A DNA stretch of 64,000 nucleotides from Acidilobaceae archaeon. GTDB lineage: Archaea; Thermoproteota; Thermoprotei_A; Sulfolobales; Acidilobaceae. Each line of letters opens with the position of its first letter. Position 1 is the first letter of the stretch. The notes under the pieces were generated by a model, which was not told the DNA's origin, searched no databases, and was given only the letters and a program-made list of their open reading frames with translations. Below, piece after piece: positions 47,222-55,709 of this stretch. The translations under genes were made by a program, and so were the position numbers. The DNA lies in assembly GCA_027080775.1 (NCBI GenBank), contig JALWPV010000011.1, positions 62,001 to 126,000 of the forward strand, written 5' to 3'.

Positions 47222-47575
47222 ATGATAGAGTTCATTGACGGCAACACCCTAGTGGTTAACGGGATAGGGAGACCGAAGCGCATCCAGCTACCCCAGGAAG
47301 TCGTTGAGTGGGTGAAGAGCAGTGTCTACGCGAGGATAGTACTGAAGGAGCTCGCGACACACTACAAGTTCCGCTCCAGGCTCACGCACCCCGGAGCACT
47401 TAGGAGCCTCCTACTCCTCCTCTACTCCAGAGCCCAGGGCGTGGCCCCCTATAGGGTCGCCAGGCGTTATGGCGTGTCGCCCGAGCAGCTCTACAGGCTA
47501 GAGAGGGGGCTGAAGAAGGACGGGCTCTACGACTACGTCATGAACGTCCTCTCACTCGATGGACAGGAGAGATGA
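47222..47575 (+). CDS. Small HTH-like protein of unknown function
   Basis: 117 residues from ATG at 47,222. The open frame continues upstream through the tRNA-Trp gene, but that part is not protein. An N-terminal AbrB-like or mixed beta region (MIEFIDGNTLVVNGIG, RPKRIQLPQEVVEWV) precedes helices and a possible helix-turn-helix (YRVARRYGVSPEQLYRLERG, about residues 80-100). I do not recognise the family. It overlaps the region before ttuA, suggesting cotranscription with that tRNA thiolase gene. Confidence 0.7.
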   Translation: MIEFIDGNTLVVNGIGRPKRIQLPQEVVEWVKSSVYARIVLKELATHYKFRSRLTHPGALRSLLLLLYSRAQGVAPYRVARRYGVSPEQLYRLERGLKKDGLYDYVMNVLSLDGQER

Positions 47576-47582
47576 GCGGCCC

Positions 47583-48671
47583 ATGAGCATCTCAAGGGCC
47601 CCAGGGGGCGCCGCTCTCTGTGATTCGTGTCACTCGAGGCCAGCAATACTCTACCAGCCCCACACCGGTAGGCGCTTGTGCCGGGAGTGCTTCCTCGACG
47701 ACATACGTAGGCGCGTTGAGGACGAGCTAAGTAGATGGCGCATGGTGAGGCCGGGGGACACGCTCCTCCTAGCCCTCAGCGGGGGCAAAGATAGTTTTGT
47801 GTTGCTCGACATCCTCACAATGATATACAAGCCCTCCCGAATGCTCGCTTTATCCATAGTTGAGGGAATACCAGGCTACAATAGGCACGAGGATATAGAG
47901 AAAATGAAGGCCTATGCTAGGGAAAGGGGTGTAGACCTCATAGTCACAAGCATAAGGGAGTACACAGGCCTGTACCTTAGCGAGATAGTGTCCTCGGCTT
48001 GGAAGAGGGGCCTAAAGATATCGCCGTGCACCTACTGCGGGATCCTGCGGAGGAGAATAATAAACTACTACGCCCGCGTCTACGGTGCTACCAAGACCGT
48101 AACTGCCCATAACCTCGACGATGAGGCTCAGACAGCGCTCATAAACATCCTGAGGGGCGATGTCGTCGGGCTCCTCAGGCAGCACCCCCTCGCCCCGCCG
48201 GCAAGCCCCAGGCTCGTGCCCCGCATAAAGCCCCTCAGGAAGATATACGAGTGGGAAACCGTGACCTACGCCTTCCTCAAGGGCTTCCGCTTCCAAGAGA
48301 CCGAATGCATGTACATACGCTACCGCCCCACGCTCCGGGCGAGGATAAGGGAGGCCCTCTACGCACTCGAGGCCAAGGCCCCGGGGAGCCTGCTACACCT
48401 CATGGAAACCCTTGACGAGCTCCTCGCGGGGCCGGCCTCCAAGCTCAGCGTCGAGGAGCTACCCCCATGCAGGCGCTGCGGAGAACCCACGAGCCCCAGC
48501 CGGGATCTATGCAAGCTATGCGAGATCCTAGAGGCTGCTGGAATAAGCAGACCCCTCTACTCCCTCCCCTGGGCCTCGAGGAGGGGTTCCAACCTTATTA
48601 GGGGAGGCCGCGGGGCCGAGTGGGAGGGTGGCCGCGATGGCGAGGGCCTCGAGGCTCCCAGAGGGCGTTGA
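47583..48671 (+). CDS. ttuA: tRNA 2-thiolation protein TtuA/Ncs6 family
   Basis: 362 residues from ATG at 47,583; ATG 47,559 is also in frame. These PP-loop ATPases adenylate and thiolate U34 or U54 of tRNAs, the latter important for thermostability. Features: an N-terminal zinc pair CDSCHSRP/CRECF, the PP-loop LALSGGKDS, a central cysteine pair CTYCG, the AHNLDDEAQT motif and a C-terminal zinc pair CRRCGEPT/CKLCE. The last 43 residues beyond LYSLPW are basic and unusual and overlap the start of rpl13e. Confidence 0.94.
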   Translation: MSISRAPGGAALCDSCHSRPAILYQPHTGRRLCRECFLDDIRRRVEDELSRWRMVRPGDTLLLALSGGKDSFVLLDILTMIYKPSRMLALSIVEGIPGYNRHEDIEKMKAYARERGVDLIVTSIREYTGLYLSEIVSSAWKRGLKISPCTYCGILRRRIINYYARVYGATKTVTAHNLDDEAQTALINILRGDVVGLLRQHPLAPPASPRLVPRIKPLRKIYEWETVTYAFLKGFRFQETECMYIRYRPTLRARIREALYALEAKAPGSLLHLMETLDELLAGPASKLSVEELPPCRRCGEPTSPSRDLCKLCEILEAAGISRPLYSLPWASRRGSNLIRGGRGAEWEGGRDGEGLEAPRGR

Positions 48672-48912
48672 GCCTCCCGTGGCGATGGTTAAGAAGCCTA
48701 GGCTACGCAAGCTAGGCCCCATAGATCCGGGCCTCAGGCCCGGGCGTGGCTTCAGTAGGGGGGAGCTCAAGGCCGTGGGGCTAACTCCCAAGCAGGCGAT
48801 GAAGCTCGGGCTCTACGTCGATAAGAGGAGGAAGACCGTCCACCCCTGGAATGTGGAGGCCCTCAAGAGGTTCCTCGAGGCTCTACGTTCTACGAGCCAG
48901 GCCGAGGCTTGA
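48637..48912 (+). CDS. rpl13e: 50S ribosomal protein L13e (eL13)
   Basis: 91 residues from ATG at 48,637; GTG 48,628 is an alternative. RLRKLGPIDPGLRPGRGFSR, ELKAVGLTPKQAMKLGLYVD and KRRKTVHPWNVEALKRFL are characteristic of archaeal L13e, found mainly in Crenarchaea. The gene begins inside the 3' end of ttuA. Its last 30 bases overlap the convergent small membrane protein gene. Confidence 0.95.
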   Translation: MARASRLPEGVEPPVAMVKKPRLRKLGPIDPGLRPGRGFSRGELKAVGLTPKQAMKLGLYVDKRRKTVHPWNVEALKRFLEALRSTSQAEA

Positions 48913-49212
48913 GCTTGAGAAGAACCCTCTCTTCTTAGCGCGCTCCTCCCCCTGGGGCGTGACAGCGTATATCCCCACTATCCTGCCTCCCTCGCATTCA
49001 TCAGTCGCTGCACCGACGTAGTCGCCCTCCCTGAAATCCCTCTTAATCACGTCTGACCCACAGCGGATTTCCGTGTATATCCTCTCCTGCGTCTCCTCGG
49101 TAAGCTTCATCACATCGCGTGCCTGCTTTATGGTCAGGTAGATAACTGCCCCCAGGCTGAGCAGTATTAGGAGAGACTGGAGCCACGCGGGCATTGAGCC
49201 CTCCATAGCCAC
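48883..49212 (-). CDS. Single-pass membrane protein of unknown function
   Basis: 109 residues. One membrane helix near the N-terminus (WLQSLLILLSLGAVIYLTI) is followed by a soluble tail with two cysteines (EIRCGSDVIKRDFREGDYVGAATDECEGGRIVGIYAV), perhaps a small beta barrel. I do not recognise a named family. It lies 16 bases downstream of the DUF1512 gene, which also encodes an N-terminal membrane helix, so the two may form a membrane-bound pair. Confidence 0.75.
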   Translation of the reverse strand: MAMEGSMPAWLQSLLILLSLGAVIYLTIKQARDVMKLTEETQERIYTEIRCGSDVIKRDFREGDYVGAATDECEGGRIVGIYAVTPQGEERAKKRGFFSSSSLGLARRT

Positions 49213-49228
49213 CCGGGGTCCCCCAGGT

Positions 49229-50356
49229 CTACTGGGCTATCCCTGCGGTATTACCCACTCCTACTAGTATGACCGTATCGCCGGGTCTCGTCTCCTGGAG
49301 TATGATGGTCTTCGCCCTCTCGACAGCCTTGTCTATAGCCTTGTATATCTTCTCGTTCATAGCTGTTATCGCCTCCTCCTCGGACATCTTTATCGCGAGT
49401 GCCCTCAGCGGTATATCATACTCCGCAGCTATCCTCTCGAAGCGTATCTTCTCGGGGCCAGGGTCGCCTATAGCGGCCCCTACACCCTCCGCTATGGAAC
49501 CGGTCTCTTCCCCCTCTAGCTTGAGGGCCGCGTCAACGGTTAGGAGTAAGGCTGGTTTGACCCCCTTACCCACGAGGTCGCGTACGATTCTCTCTGTAGC
49601 CCTCCCAGGCCTCCCGACGCTCGAGGCTGGCCCCTTGGCCTTGACTATTATTAGCCTCCTACCCTCTAGGTCAACTTCCGATGCCACAGTTTCATCGTCA
49701 ACCTCCCTCCACTCGGCGCCCTCACCCGCTAGACGCACCGCTACCAGGGGGCCTGCCCCGTCGCCTATAGGTACCCCCTTCAGGAAGTGCTCCTGGGCCT
49801 TCCATAGCGTGCGGGCCTGCTGAAGTATCATTGGCATTACCAGCTGGAGCTGCATTATTAGTATCCAGTTCTTCGTCTTCTCACCATACATTAAGAGGTG
49901 CCTCACAATCTTGTAGATGTAGTTGAGGGCCGATGCGACCTCCACGGCTACCTCGGCGCGGCTCCTCGTGACATCGTCCGCCTCGCTCATAGCCTGCTTG
50001 AAGAAGTCCTTGAAGCGGAGCCTCCTCACATTGAATAGGTGATCCATCCTCTTGATGATATCAGTCGGCTCGACGGAGACGGGCTCTATGAGGAAGAAGT
50101 CTATGGTCCTCTCGAGGAGCCTATCTACATCCCTACCCTTATTCTTCGCTATGTACTCCCTAGCCCTCTTGCGCGCGCCAGTCGCGAGCCACTCTATAAC
50201 CCCGAGCTTCGACTTTATGTCGCCCTTCCACACATAGACCTGCAGCCTCTGGTTGGCCCCGACAAATAGGAGTATGAAGATCACGAGGAATATGAGCTGG
50301 CTGATAGCCGAGATCCAATCGGCCAGGCTGCTCCCCATCAGCGCTGCTGGCTGCAC
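49229..50356 (-). CDS. DUF1512 family membrane-anchored protein
   Basis: 375 residues. An N-terminal membrane helix (ISQLIFLVIFILLFVGA) precedes a large soluble region with helices (LNYIYKIVRHLLMYGEKTKN) and a C-terminal alpha/beta domain (KPALLLTVDAALKLEGEETG, then ending DTVILVGVGNTAGI). The protein matches the archaeal DUF1512 family, which has no known activity to my knowledge. It lies between MetAP (45 bases upstream) and the small membrane protein (16 bases downstream), probably one operon. Confidence 0.85.
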   Translation of the reverse strand: MQPAALMGSSLADWISAISQLIFLVIFILLFVGANQRLQVYVWKGDIKSKLGVIEWLATGARKRAREYIAKNKGRDVDRLLERTIDFFLIEPVSVEPTDIIKRMDHLFNVRRLRFKDFFKQAMSEADDVTRSRAEVAVEVASALNYIYKIVRHLLMYGEKTKNWILIMQLQLVMPMILQQARTLWKAQEHFLKGVPIGDGAGPLVAVRLAGEGAEWREVDDETVASEVDLEGRRLIIVKAKGPASSVGRPGRATERIVRDLVGKGVKPALLLTVDAALKLEGEETGSIAEGVGAAIGDPGPEKIRFERIAAEYDIPLRALAIKMSEEEAITAMNEKIYKAIDKAVERAKTIILQETRPGDTVILVGVGNTAGIAQ

Positions 50357-50401
50357 ACCCGACCCTCCAGTGGGGCTACTCTTGCCGGAGGCTTTTTGCC
50401 C

Positions 50402-51361
50402 TTAACCCTTCCGGGGCTCTATCTCCTCGCCCCCGCGTGTAGTAACGATTATCTTATCCTTGAGCATTAGGTACGTGTTCTCGAACTGCGCAACGAGGCC
50501 TCTACCAGCCTCGACGAGGACGGGGTATGACTCAAGCAGCCCCTTGAGTACTAGGCCGCGGATCGCCATGAGCACCTCCTCGTCCGATGCGAGGCCGCGG
50601 AGCCAGCGTGGCGTGAAGGGTAGTGTCTTGTACTCCCTCTCTATATATGTTAGAACCCTCTCCTCGAGCTGGCCCAGTGCAGTGCGACCCTTCCTGCCCC
50701 TATAGGAGTATATCATCGTCTTCGAGGACTCGACCACGTGACCCCTCCCGTTGGTTGCGAATGGCTCTATAGCGAAGAGTTTCGGCGGCCGGAGCCTTAG
50801 AACAATCATCGCCCTCTCTGGGTAGTTGGGTATGCTCACCCCGGCGTGGACTAGGTACCTCCCGATCGTGTGCCCGTAGAGGTTGCGTATCGGCTTAAAC
50901 CCGTGCCTCTTCATGGTCGAGTATATGACGCGGCCGATCTCGTAGAGGCTTATCCCAGGCCTAAGCACGTGCTCAACAGCCTCTAGGGCGGCCCTGGACG
51001 CCTCGAGCAGCCTCGCGTGGCTCCCGGATAAGTCGACTGTCGCCGCGGTGTCCGCTATATAGCCATCGATGTGGACCCCGACGTCGACCTTGACAACGGC
51101 GCCCTCCGGTATCACAGCGTCCTCGCCGATGCTGGGGGTGTAGTGGGCTGCCACCTCGTTTATCGAGATGTTGCAGGGGAATGCAGGGCGCCCCCCATGC
51201 TCGACTATGTACTTCTCCACCTCCCCGCAGACCTCGCTGGCCCTGCGGCCGGCCTCCACGATTCGGGCACCGTAGTCGCGGGCCTCAGCCGCTATCTGGC
51301 CAGCCTCGAGGAGCTTCCTGATCTCATCCTCTCCATACTCCTCGCGCACGCCCCACACCAT
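50402..51361 (-). CDS. map: Methionine aminopeptidase, type II
   Basis: 319 residues, of which the start MVWGVREEYGED is somewhat variable. It removes the initiator methionine from nascent proteins. The metal and substrate residues are in place: the histidine of EVAAHYTP, aspartates in VKVDVGVHIDGYIADTAATVD's core, the histidine in YGHTIGRYLVHAG, and glutamates in AIEPFATNG and the C-terminal region. The type II insertion between these motifs is present. It begins at ATG 51,361, divergent from the MBL-fold gene. Confidence 0.95.
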   Translation of the reverse strand: MVWGVREEYGEDEIRKLLEAGQIAAEARDYGARIVEAGRRASEVCGEVEKYIVEHGGRPAFPCNISINEVAAHYTPSIGEDAVIPEGAVVKVDVGVHIDGYIADTAATVDLSGSHARLLEASRAALEAVEHVLRPGISLYEIGRVIYSTMKRHGFKPIRNLYGHTIGRYLVHAGVSIPNYPERAMIVLRLRPPKLFAIEPFATNGRGHVVESSKTMIYSYRGRKGRTALGQLEERVLTYIEREYKTLPFTPRWLRGLASDEEVLMAIRGLVLKGLLESYPVLVEAGRGLVAQFENTYLMLKDKIIVTTRGGEEIEPRKG

Positions 51362-51429
51362 GCTAGCGGCGCGGGGTGGAAGCTTAAGAGGGGCCTCCCA
51401 TACGTGCCTACGGGGAGCGGGTGGGGGTC

Positions 51430-52137
51430 ATGGCCAGGATAAGGTATCTGGGCCACTCGGCCTTCGAGATAACGATCAAGAACTCGGATGGCGTGGACAA
51501 GAAGGTACTAGTGGACCCATTTATAACAGGCAACCCCCAGGCGCCCGTCAAGGTAAGCGACCTGACAGGCGTTGACCTAGTGGTTCTAACCCACGGGCAC
51601 GGCGATCACCTAGGCGATGCCATAACGATACTTAAGCAGAACCCCAAGGCCAAGGTGGTAGCTATATTCGAGCTGGCCAACTATGTGGCCTCGCAGCTGG
51701 GCGACTCGGAGCGGGCGATCGGGGGCAACATGGGCGGCCCCATGCTGGTGGACGGCCTAAAGATAGCCCTGACACCCGCCATGCACAGCAGCCCATACGG
51801 GAGCCCCACGGGGGTAGTCATAATCTCAGACTATGAGAAGGTGAGTATATACCACGCGGGCGACACTGGAATATTTGCGACGATGCAGCTAATAGGGGAG
51901 ATCTACAAGCCCACTGTAGCCCTCCTGCCGATAGGTGGCCACTTCACAATGGACCCCGTGGAGGCCGCCAAGGCTGTGGAGCTGATAAAGCCGAAGTACG
52001 CCATACCAATGCACTACGGCACGTTCCCCGTCCTCTACGGTACCCCTGAGGAGTTCAAGAGGCTCGTGGAGGAGAAGGGGCTCCCTACTAAGGTAGTCAT
52101 ACTGAAGCCCGGAGAAGAGTTCGAGGTAACGGGCTAG
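51430..52137 (+). CDS. UPF0173-like metallo-beta-lactamase-fold hydrolase
   Basis: 235 residues from ATG at 51,430. RIRYLGHSAFEI opens the chain, THGHGDHLGDA gives HxHxDH, and further ligands lie in MHSSPYG, YHAGDTG and IPMHYGTFPVL. This matches the UPF0173 group of metal-dependent hydrolases, widespread in archaea, with no defined substrate. The second MBL-fold gene of the window (22,621) is more divergent and shorter. It lies 63 bases upstream of the ABCE1 gene. Confidence 0.92.
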   Translation: MARIRYLGHSAFEITIKNSDGVDKKVLVDPFITGNPQAPVKVSDLTGVDLVVLTHGHGDHLGDAITILKQNPKAKVVAIFELANYVASQLGDSERAIGGNMGGPMLVDGLKIALTPAMHSSPYGSPTGVVIISDYEKVSIYHAGDTGIFATMQLIGEIYKPTVALLPIGGHFTMDPVEAAKAVELIKPKYAIPMHYGTFPVLYGTPEEFKRLVEEKGLPTKVVILKPGEEFEVTG

Positions 52138-52200
52138 CCCCCTCTTATAGCCCTCCATTTTTACTCCCCGGAGAGCCGCTTCTCCCTCAGGGTCCGGATC

Positions 52201-54015
52201 ATGGCTAGGATAGCGGTAGTAGACTATGACGTGTGCAAGCCGCGTAAATGCAGCCACGAGTGCATACGAGTCTGCCCCGTGAACAAGACGGGGCGCGGCA
52301 CGGCCATAGAGGCTAGCGACGAACTCGGCGGGAAGCCCGTGATCTACGAGGACGCCTGCATAGGATGCGGTCTCTGCGTCAAGGCCTGTCCCTTCAAGGC
52401 GATATACATAGTCAACCTGCCCGAGGAACTCGAGGAGGACGCTGTGCACCGCTACGGCCCTAACTCCTTCAAGCTCTACAGGCTCCCCATACCCAAGGAC
52501 GGGCAGGTCGTGGGCCTCATAGGCAGAAATGGAACCGGTAAAACCACGGCCTTGAGGATACTGGCGGGCGAGATCAAGCCCAACCTAGGCCGCTACGACG
52601 ATCCACCCGATTGGGACGAGATCATAAGGCGGTTCAGGGGCAGCGAGCTGCAGACTTACTTCCAGAGGCTTGCCTCGAAGGAGTTGAGGGTAGCACATAA
52701 GGTGCAGTACATAGACCTCATACCACGCCATGTCAAGGGTGCTGTGGGCGACCTCCTCAGGAGGGCCGACGAGAGGGGGGTGCACAGGGAGCTAGCCCAG
52801 GAGCTTGGCTTGGACGCCGTGTGGGACCGCGACGTGAGGAAGCTCAGCGGGGGGGAGCTTCAGAAGCTAGTCGTGGCTGCCGTGCTGAGCAAGGAGGCAG
52901 ACGTCTACATATTCGACGAGCCCAGCAGCTACCTGGACGTCGCTGAGAGGATCAAGGTGGCGAGGCTCATAAGGAGGGAGGTGAAGGGGGGAAAGTATTA
53001 TATAGTTGCGGAGCACGACCTAGCTATGCTTGACTACCTAAGCGATACTGTCTCGATAATCTACGGTGAGCCCGGCGTCTATGGGATAGTCTCGAGGCCC
53101 TACGGCGTTAGGGCAGGTATAAACCACTTCCTCGAGGGCTACCTGCCCGCTGAGAATACTAGGATAAGGAAGGAGCCCATACGCTTCAGGATCCCCCCAG
53201 CCCCCGGCCAGGCGGAGAAGGGCGATGCACAGAGGAGGAAGTACATAGAGTGGGGCGCCCTCAGAGTCAGCCTCGACGGCTTCACGCTGGAGGCGGAGTC
53301 AGGGGAGGTGTGGAGCGGGGAAGTCATAGGCATAGTGGGCCCCAACGGCATAGGGAAGACCACGTTCATACGCGTGCTAGCTGGCAGGATAGAGCCCAGC
53401 GAGGGGTGGGTGGCTAGGCTGGGCGAGTACGAGGTAAGCTATAAGCCCCAGAGGATATCACCCGAGGTGTTTCCTGAAGGCGCCACCGTGGAGGAGCTGC
53501 TGAGGAGGGCAAACCCCACGAGCGTCGTCCCCGGCTCCTGGATATACATAGAGCTAGTCAAGAAGCTCAGGCTAGACAGGCTCTTCGACCGCGAGGCCCG
53601 CAGCCTCAGCGGCGGGGAGATGCAGAAACTAGCCATAGCGATAGTCCTGGCGCGGGAGGCTGACATTTACCTCCTCGACGAGCCCAGCGCATACCTGGAC
53701 GTCGAGGAGAGGCTAAGCGTGGCGAAGATCATAAGGAGACTCACCGAGACCAGGCAGGCCGCAGCGTTCGTGGTGGAGCACGACATTGTGATACAGGACT
53801 TCATAAGCGATAAACTGATAGTGATCCTGGGAGAGCCCGGGAGGCACGGGAGGGCCTCGAGGCCCCTCAACCTTAGGGAGGGTATGAACATGTTCCTCAA
53901 GCACCTCGGGATAACATTCAGGAGGGACCCACAGACGTATAGGCCCCGGGTCAACAAGGAGGGCAGCTACCTCGATAGGATGCAGAAGGCATCCGGGCAG
54001 TACTACTACGTGTAA
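52201..54015 (+). CDS. rli1: Ribosome recycling ATPase ABCE1/Rli1
   Basis: 604 residues. ABCE1 splits terminated ribosomes into subunits. Two 4Fe-4S clusters are encoded at the N-terminus (cysteines in KCSHECIRVCP and CIGCGLCVKACP). Two ABC domains follow: Walker A GRNGTGKTT with signature LSGGELQK, and GPNGIGKTT with LSGGEMQK. Both Walker B motifs end in DEPS-YLDV, and the hinge regions lie between. The length is typical. It begins at ATG 52,201, with CTTATAGCC near 52,145 as a possible TATA box. Confidence 0.97.
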   Translation: MARIAVVDYDVCKPRKCSHECIRVCPVNKTGRGTAIEASDELGGKPVIYEDACIGCGLCVKACPFKAIYIVNLPEELEEDAVHRYGPNSFKLYRLPIPKDGQVVGLIGRNGTGKTTALRILAGEIKPNLGRYDDPPDWDEIIRRFRGSELQTYFQRLASKELRVAHKVQYIDLIPRHVKGAVGDLLRRADERGVHRELAQELGLDAVWDRDVRKLSGGELQKLVVAAVLSKEADVYIFDEPSSYLDVAERIKVARLIRREVKGGKYYIVAEHDLAMLDYLSDTVSIIYGEPGVYGIVSRPYGVRAGINHFLEGYLPAENTRIRKEPIRFRIPPAPGQAEKGDAQRRKYIEWGALRVSLDGFTLEAESGEVWSGEVIGIVGPNGIGKTTFIRVLAGRIEPSEGWVARLGEYEVSYKPQRISPEVFPEGATVEELLRRANPTSVVPGSWIYIELVKKLRLDRLFDREARSLSGGEMQKLAIAIVLAREADIYLLDEPSAYLDVEERLSVAKIIRRLTETRQAAAFVVEHDIVIQDFISDKLIVILGEPGRHGRASRPLNLREGMNMFLKHLGITFRRDPQTYRPRVNKEGSYLDRMQKASGQYYYV

Positions 54016-54032
54016 CCCAGCAGATAGGAAGG

Positions 54033-54120
54033 TGGTGCGGGGGGTGGGATTTGAACCCACGCAGGCCTACGCCATCGGGTCCTCAGCCCGACCCCTTTGG
54101 CCAGGCTCGGGCACCCCCGC
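54033..54120 (-). tRNA. tRNA-Leu (GAG)
   Basis: Class II tRNA with a long variable arm. Acceptor GCGGGGG/CCCCCGC, A73 and encoded CCA. The anticodon stem TCGGG/CCCGA encloses CTGAGGA, giving anticodon GAG. No intron is apparent. A TATA-like GCTTTAAAGAC lies about 27-37 bases upstream. Confidence 0.95.
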
Positions 54121-54146
54121 GCCGTGGCTAGGAAACCGGTTAGCGG

Positions 54147-54157
54147 GTCTTTAAAGC
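54147..54157 (-). promoter_or_regulatory. TATA box of tRNA-Leu
   Basis: GCTTTAAAGAC on the minus strand lies at the expected distance upstream of the tRNA-Leu 5' end. Confidence 0.55.
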
Positions 54158-54184
54158 ATTAGGGGCGTCCTCTTAACAGTCGTG

Positions 54185-54871
54185 CTACTCGTACTCTTCC
54201 TCGGCCTCCTCCTTCGAGGCCTCGATCAGTGCCCTCAGCTCCCTCACAACCCTCTCGGCCTCCCTGCGCTCCGTGTTCTCGGCGTCCCTCATGATATCAG
54301 TTATGTTTGACTCGATGTAATCCCTCAGGTCGCCCTCGTACGATATCTTCTTCCTCCTCAGTATGAGCGGCGTCGGCTCCACTACGGCCCCCCTTATGAG
54401 GGCCTCCCCGTTCAGGGGGGTGACTGCTAGCGCCCCCACTACTCGGTCGCGGTGCCTGAGCTCGTAGATTATGTCTCCGGTCTCGGTTTCCCCTAGCTCC
54501 CCCACTTCGAATTCTATGGCCGAGGACACTATCTCCTCTGCCTTCTCCGTGATGGTGGAGACCGCCTTGTCTACCTCCTCCTGGGGGATCCTCCTCCAAG
54601 CCTCTATCTTTAGCGTGTCTAGCTTCCACTCTATGGAGCCGTTAACTACGTCGTAGTCAACGCTTATCCTAACCACATCGCCCTTATCGATTCCCAGCTT
54701 GTAGACTAGTATCTCGAAGAGGAGCCTGTTCAGCTCCCCCGCAGCCCTCGCGACCTCCTTGGAGTCAAGCTCTCCCCTCTTGATGTTGTCCTTTAGCTGC
54801 GCAAATAGGACCCTCCTAACCTTATCAGCGTAGGCTCCAGCTATGACTAGGCCGCTCTTGAGGGTAGGCAT
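54185..54871 (-). CDS. Conserved crenarchaeal protein, probably DUF2258
   Basis: 228 residues. It opens with MPTLKSGLVIAGAYADKVRR and contains an even mix of strands and helices, ending in a long acidic coiled-coil-like helix (REAERVVRELRALIEASKEE). I believe it matches the DUF2258 family, found in Crenarchaea, but the label is from memory. No catalytic motif is visible. It is divergent from sir2, and the gap contains only AT-rich promoter-like sequence. Confidence 0.75.
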   Translation of the reverse strand: MPTLKSGLVIAGAYADKVRRVLFAQLKDNIKRGELDSKEVARAAGELNRLLFEILVYKLGIDKGDVVRISVDYDVVNGSIEWKLDTLKIEAWRRIPQEEVDKAVSTITEKAEEIVSSAIEFEVGELGETETGDIIYELRHRDRVVGALAVTPLNGEALIRGAVVEPTPLILRRKKISYEGDLRDYIESNITDIMRDAENTERREAERVVRELRALIEASKEEAEEEYE

Positions 54872-54953
54872 TATCTACACCCCCACCCACACGTTACAAA
54901 TGGATGCTTGAGATTAATATCTCTACCCTCATCGTCTCCCTCAGGGCGGGGCC

Positions 54954-55709
54954 GTGGAGGATCCCGCAGTCAAGGTCGCAAGGCTCCTGGAGAACTCGAG
55001 CTACGCCATAGTCTTCACAGGGGCCGGTGTGTCGGCTGACAGCGGTATCCCCACGTTCCGCGGGCCAGACGGTCTCTGGCGCAGGTATAGGCCTGAGGAG
55101 CTCGCTAGCCCCTGGGGCTTCGAGAGGAACCCCAGGCTGGTGTGGGAGTGGTACGCGTGGCGCATGCGCATCATAGCCTCCGCTAGGCCTAATGCTGCAC
55201 ATTACGCTATTGCCGCTCTGGAGAGGAGGGGGCTGGTGAGGGCTGTCATAACCCAGAACGTTGACGGCCTCCACCAGCGCGCCGGGAGCAAGAACGTAAT
55301 AGAACTACACGGCAACATCTGGAGGGCCCGTTGTACCCGTTGCGGCTACAGGTGGATCCTCGAGTCGCCACCCAGCGACGACGAGCTGCCGCTGCGGTGC
55401 CCTAGGTGTGGGTCGCTGGCGAGGCCCGACGTAGTGTGGTTTGGGGAGCCCTTGCCCGAGGCCGCCCTGAGGAGGGCCTTCGAGGAGGCTGGGAAGGCGG
55501 ACCTCGTCATAGTGGTGGGCACTAGCGGCGTCGTCGAGCCAGCCGGGTCTATACCAGTCCACGCTAAGGAGAGGGGTGCGAGGCTCGTCAACGTTAACCC
55601 TGAACCCAATAGGTACACGGGTATGGCCGATGTCAACGTGGAGGAGAGGGCGGCACCCTTCTTTGAGAGGCTCGCCCGCGTGCTGGGCCTCGAGCTGCCT
55701 AGGGAGTAG
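54954..55709 (+). CDS. NAD-dependent protein deacylase, Sir2 family
   Basis: 251 residues. Sirtuins remove acyl groups from lysines using NAD; in Crenarchaea one target is the chromatin protein Alba. GAGVSADSGIPTFRGPDGLW, TQNVDGLHQRAG with the catalytic histidine in IELHG, a zinc site CTRCGY/CPRCGS and VVGTSGVVEPAG are complete. It starts at GTG 54,954. The 3' end overlaps the convergent taw1 gene by 11 bases. Confidence 0.96.
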   Translation: MEDPAVKVARLLENSSYAIVFTGAGVSADSGIPTFRGPDGLWRRYRPEELASPWGFERNPRLVWEWYAWRMRIIASARPNAAHYAIAALERRGLVRAVITQNVDGLHQRAGSKNVIELHGNIWRARCTRCGYRWILESPPSDDELPLRCPRCGSLARPDVVWFGEPLPEAALRRAFEEAGKADLVIVVGTSGVVEPAGSIPVHAKERGARLVNVNPEPNRYTGMADVNVEERAAPFFERLARVLGLELPRE

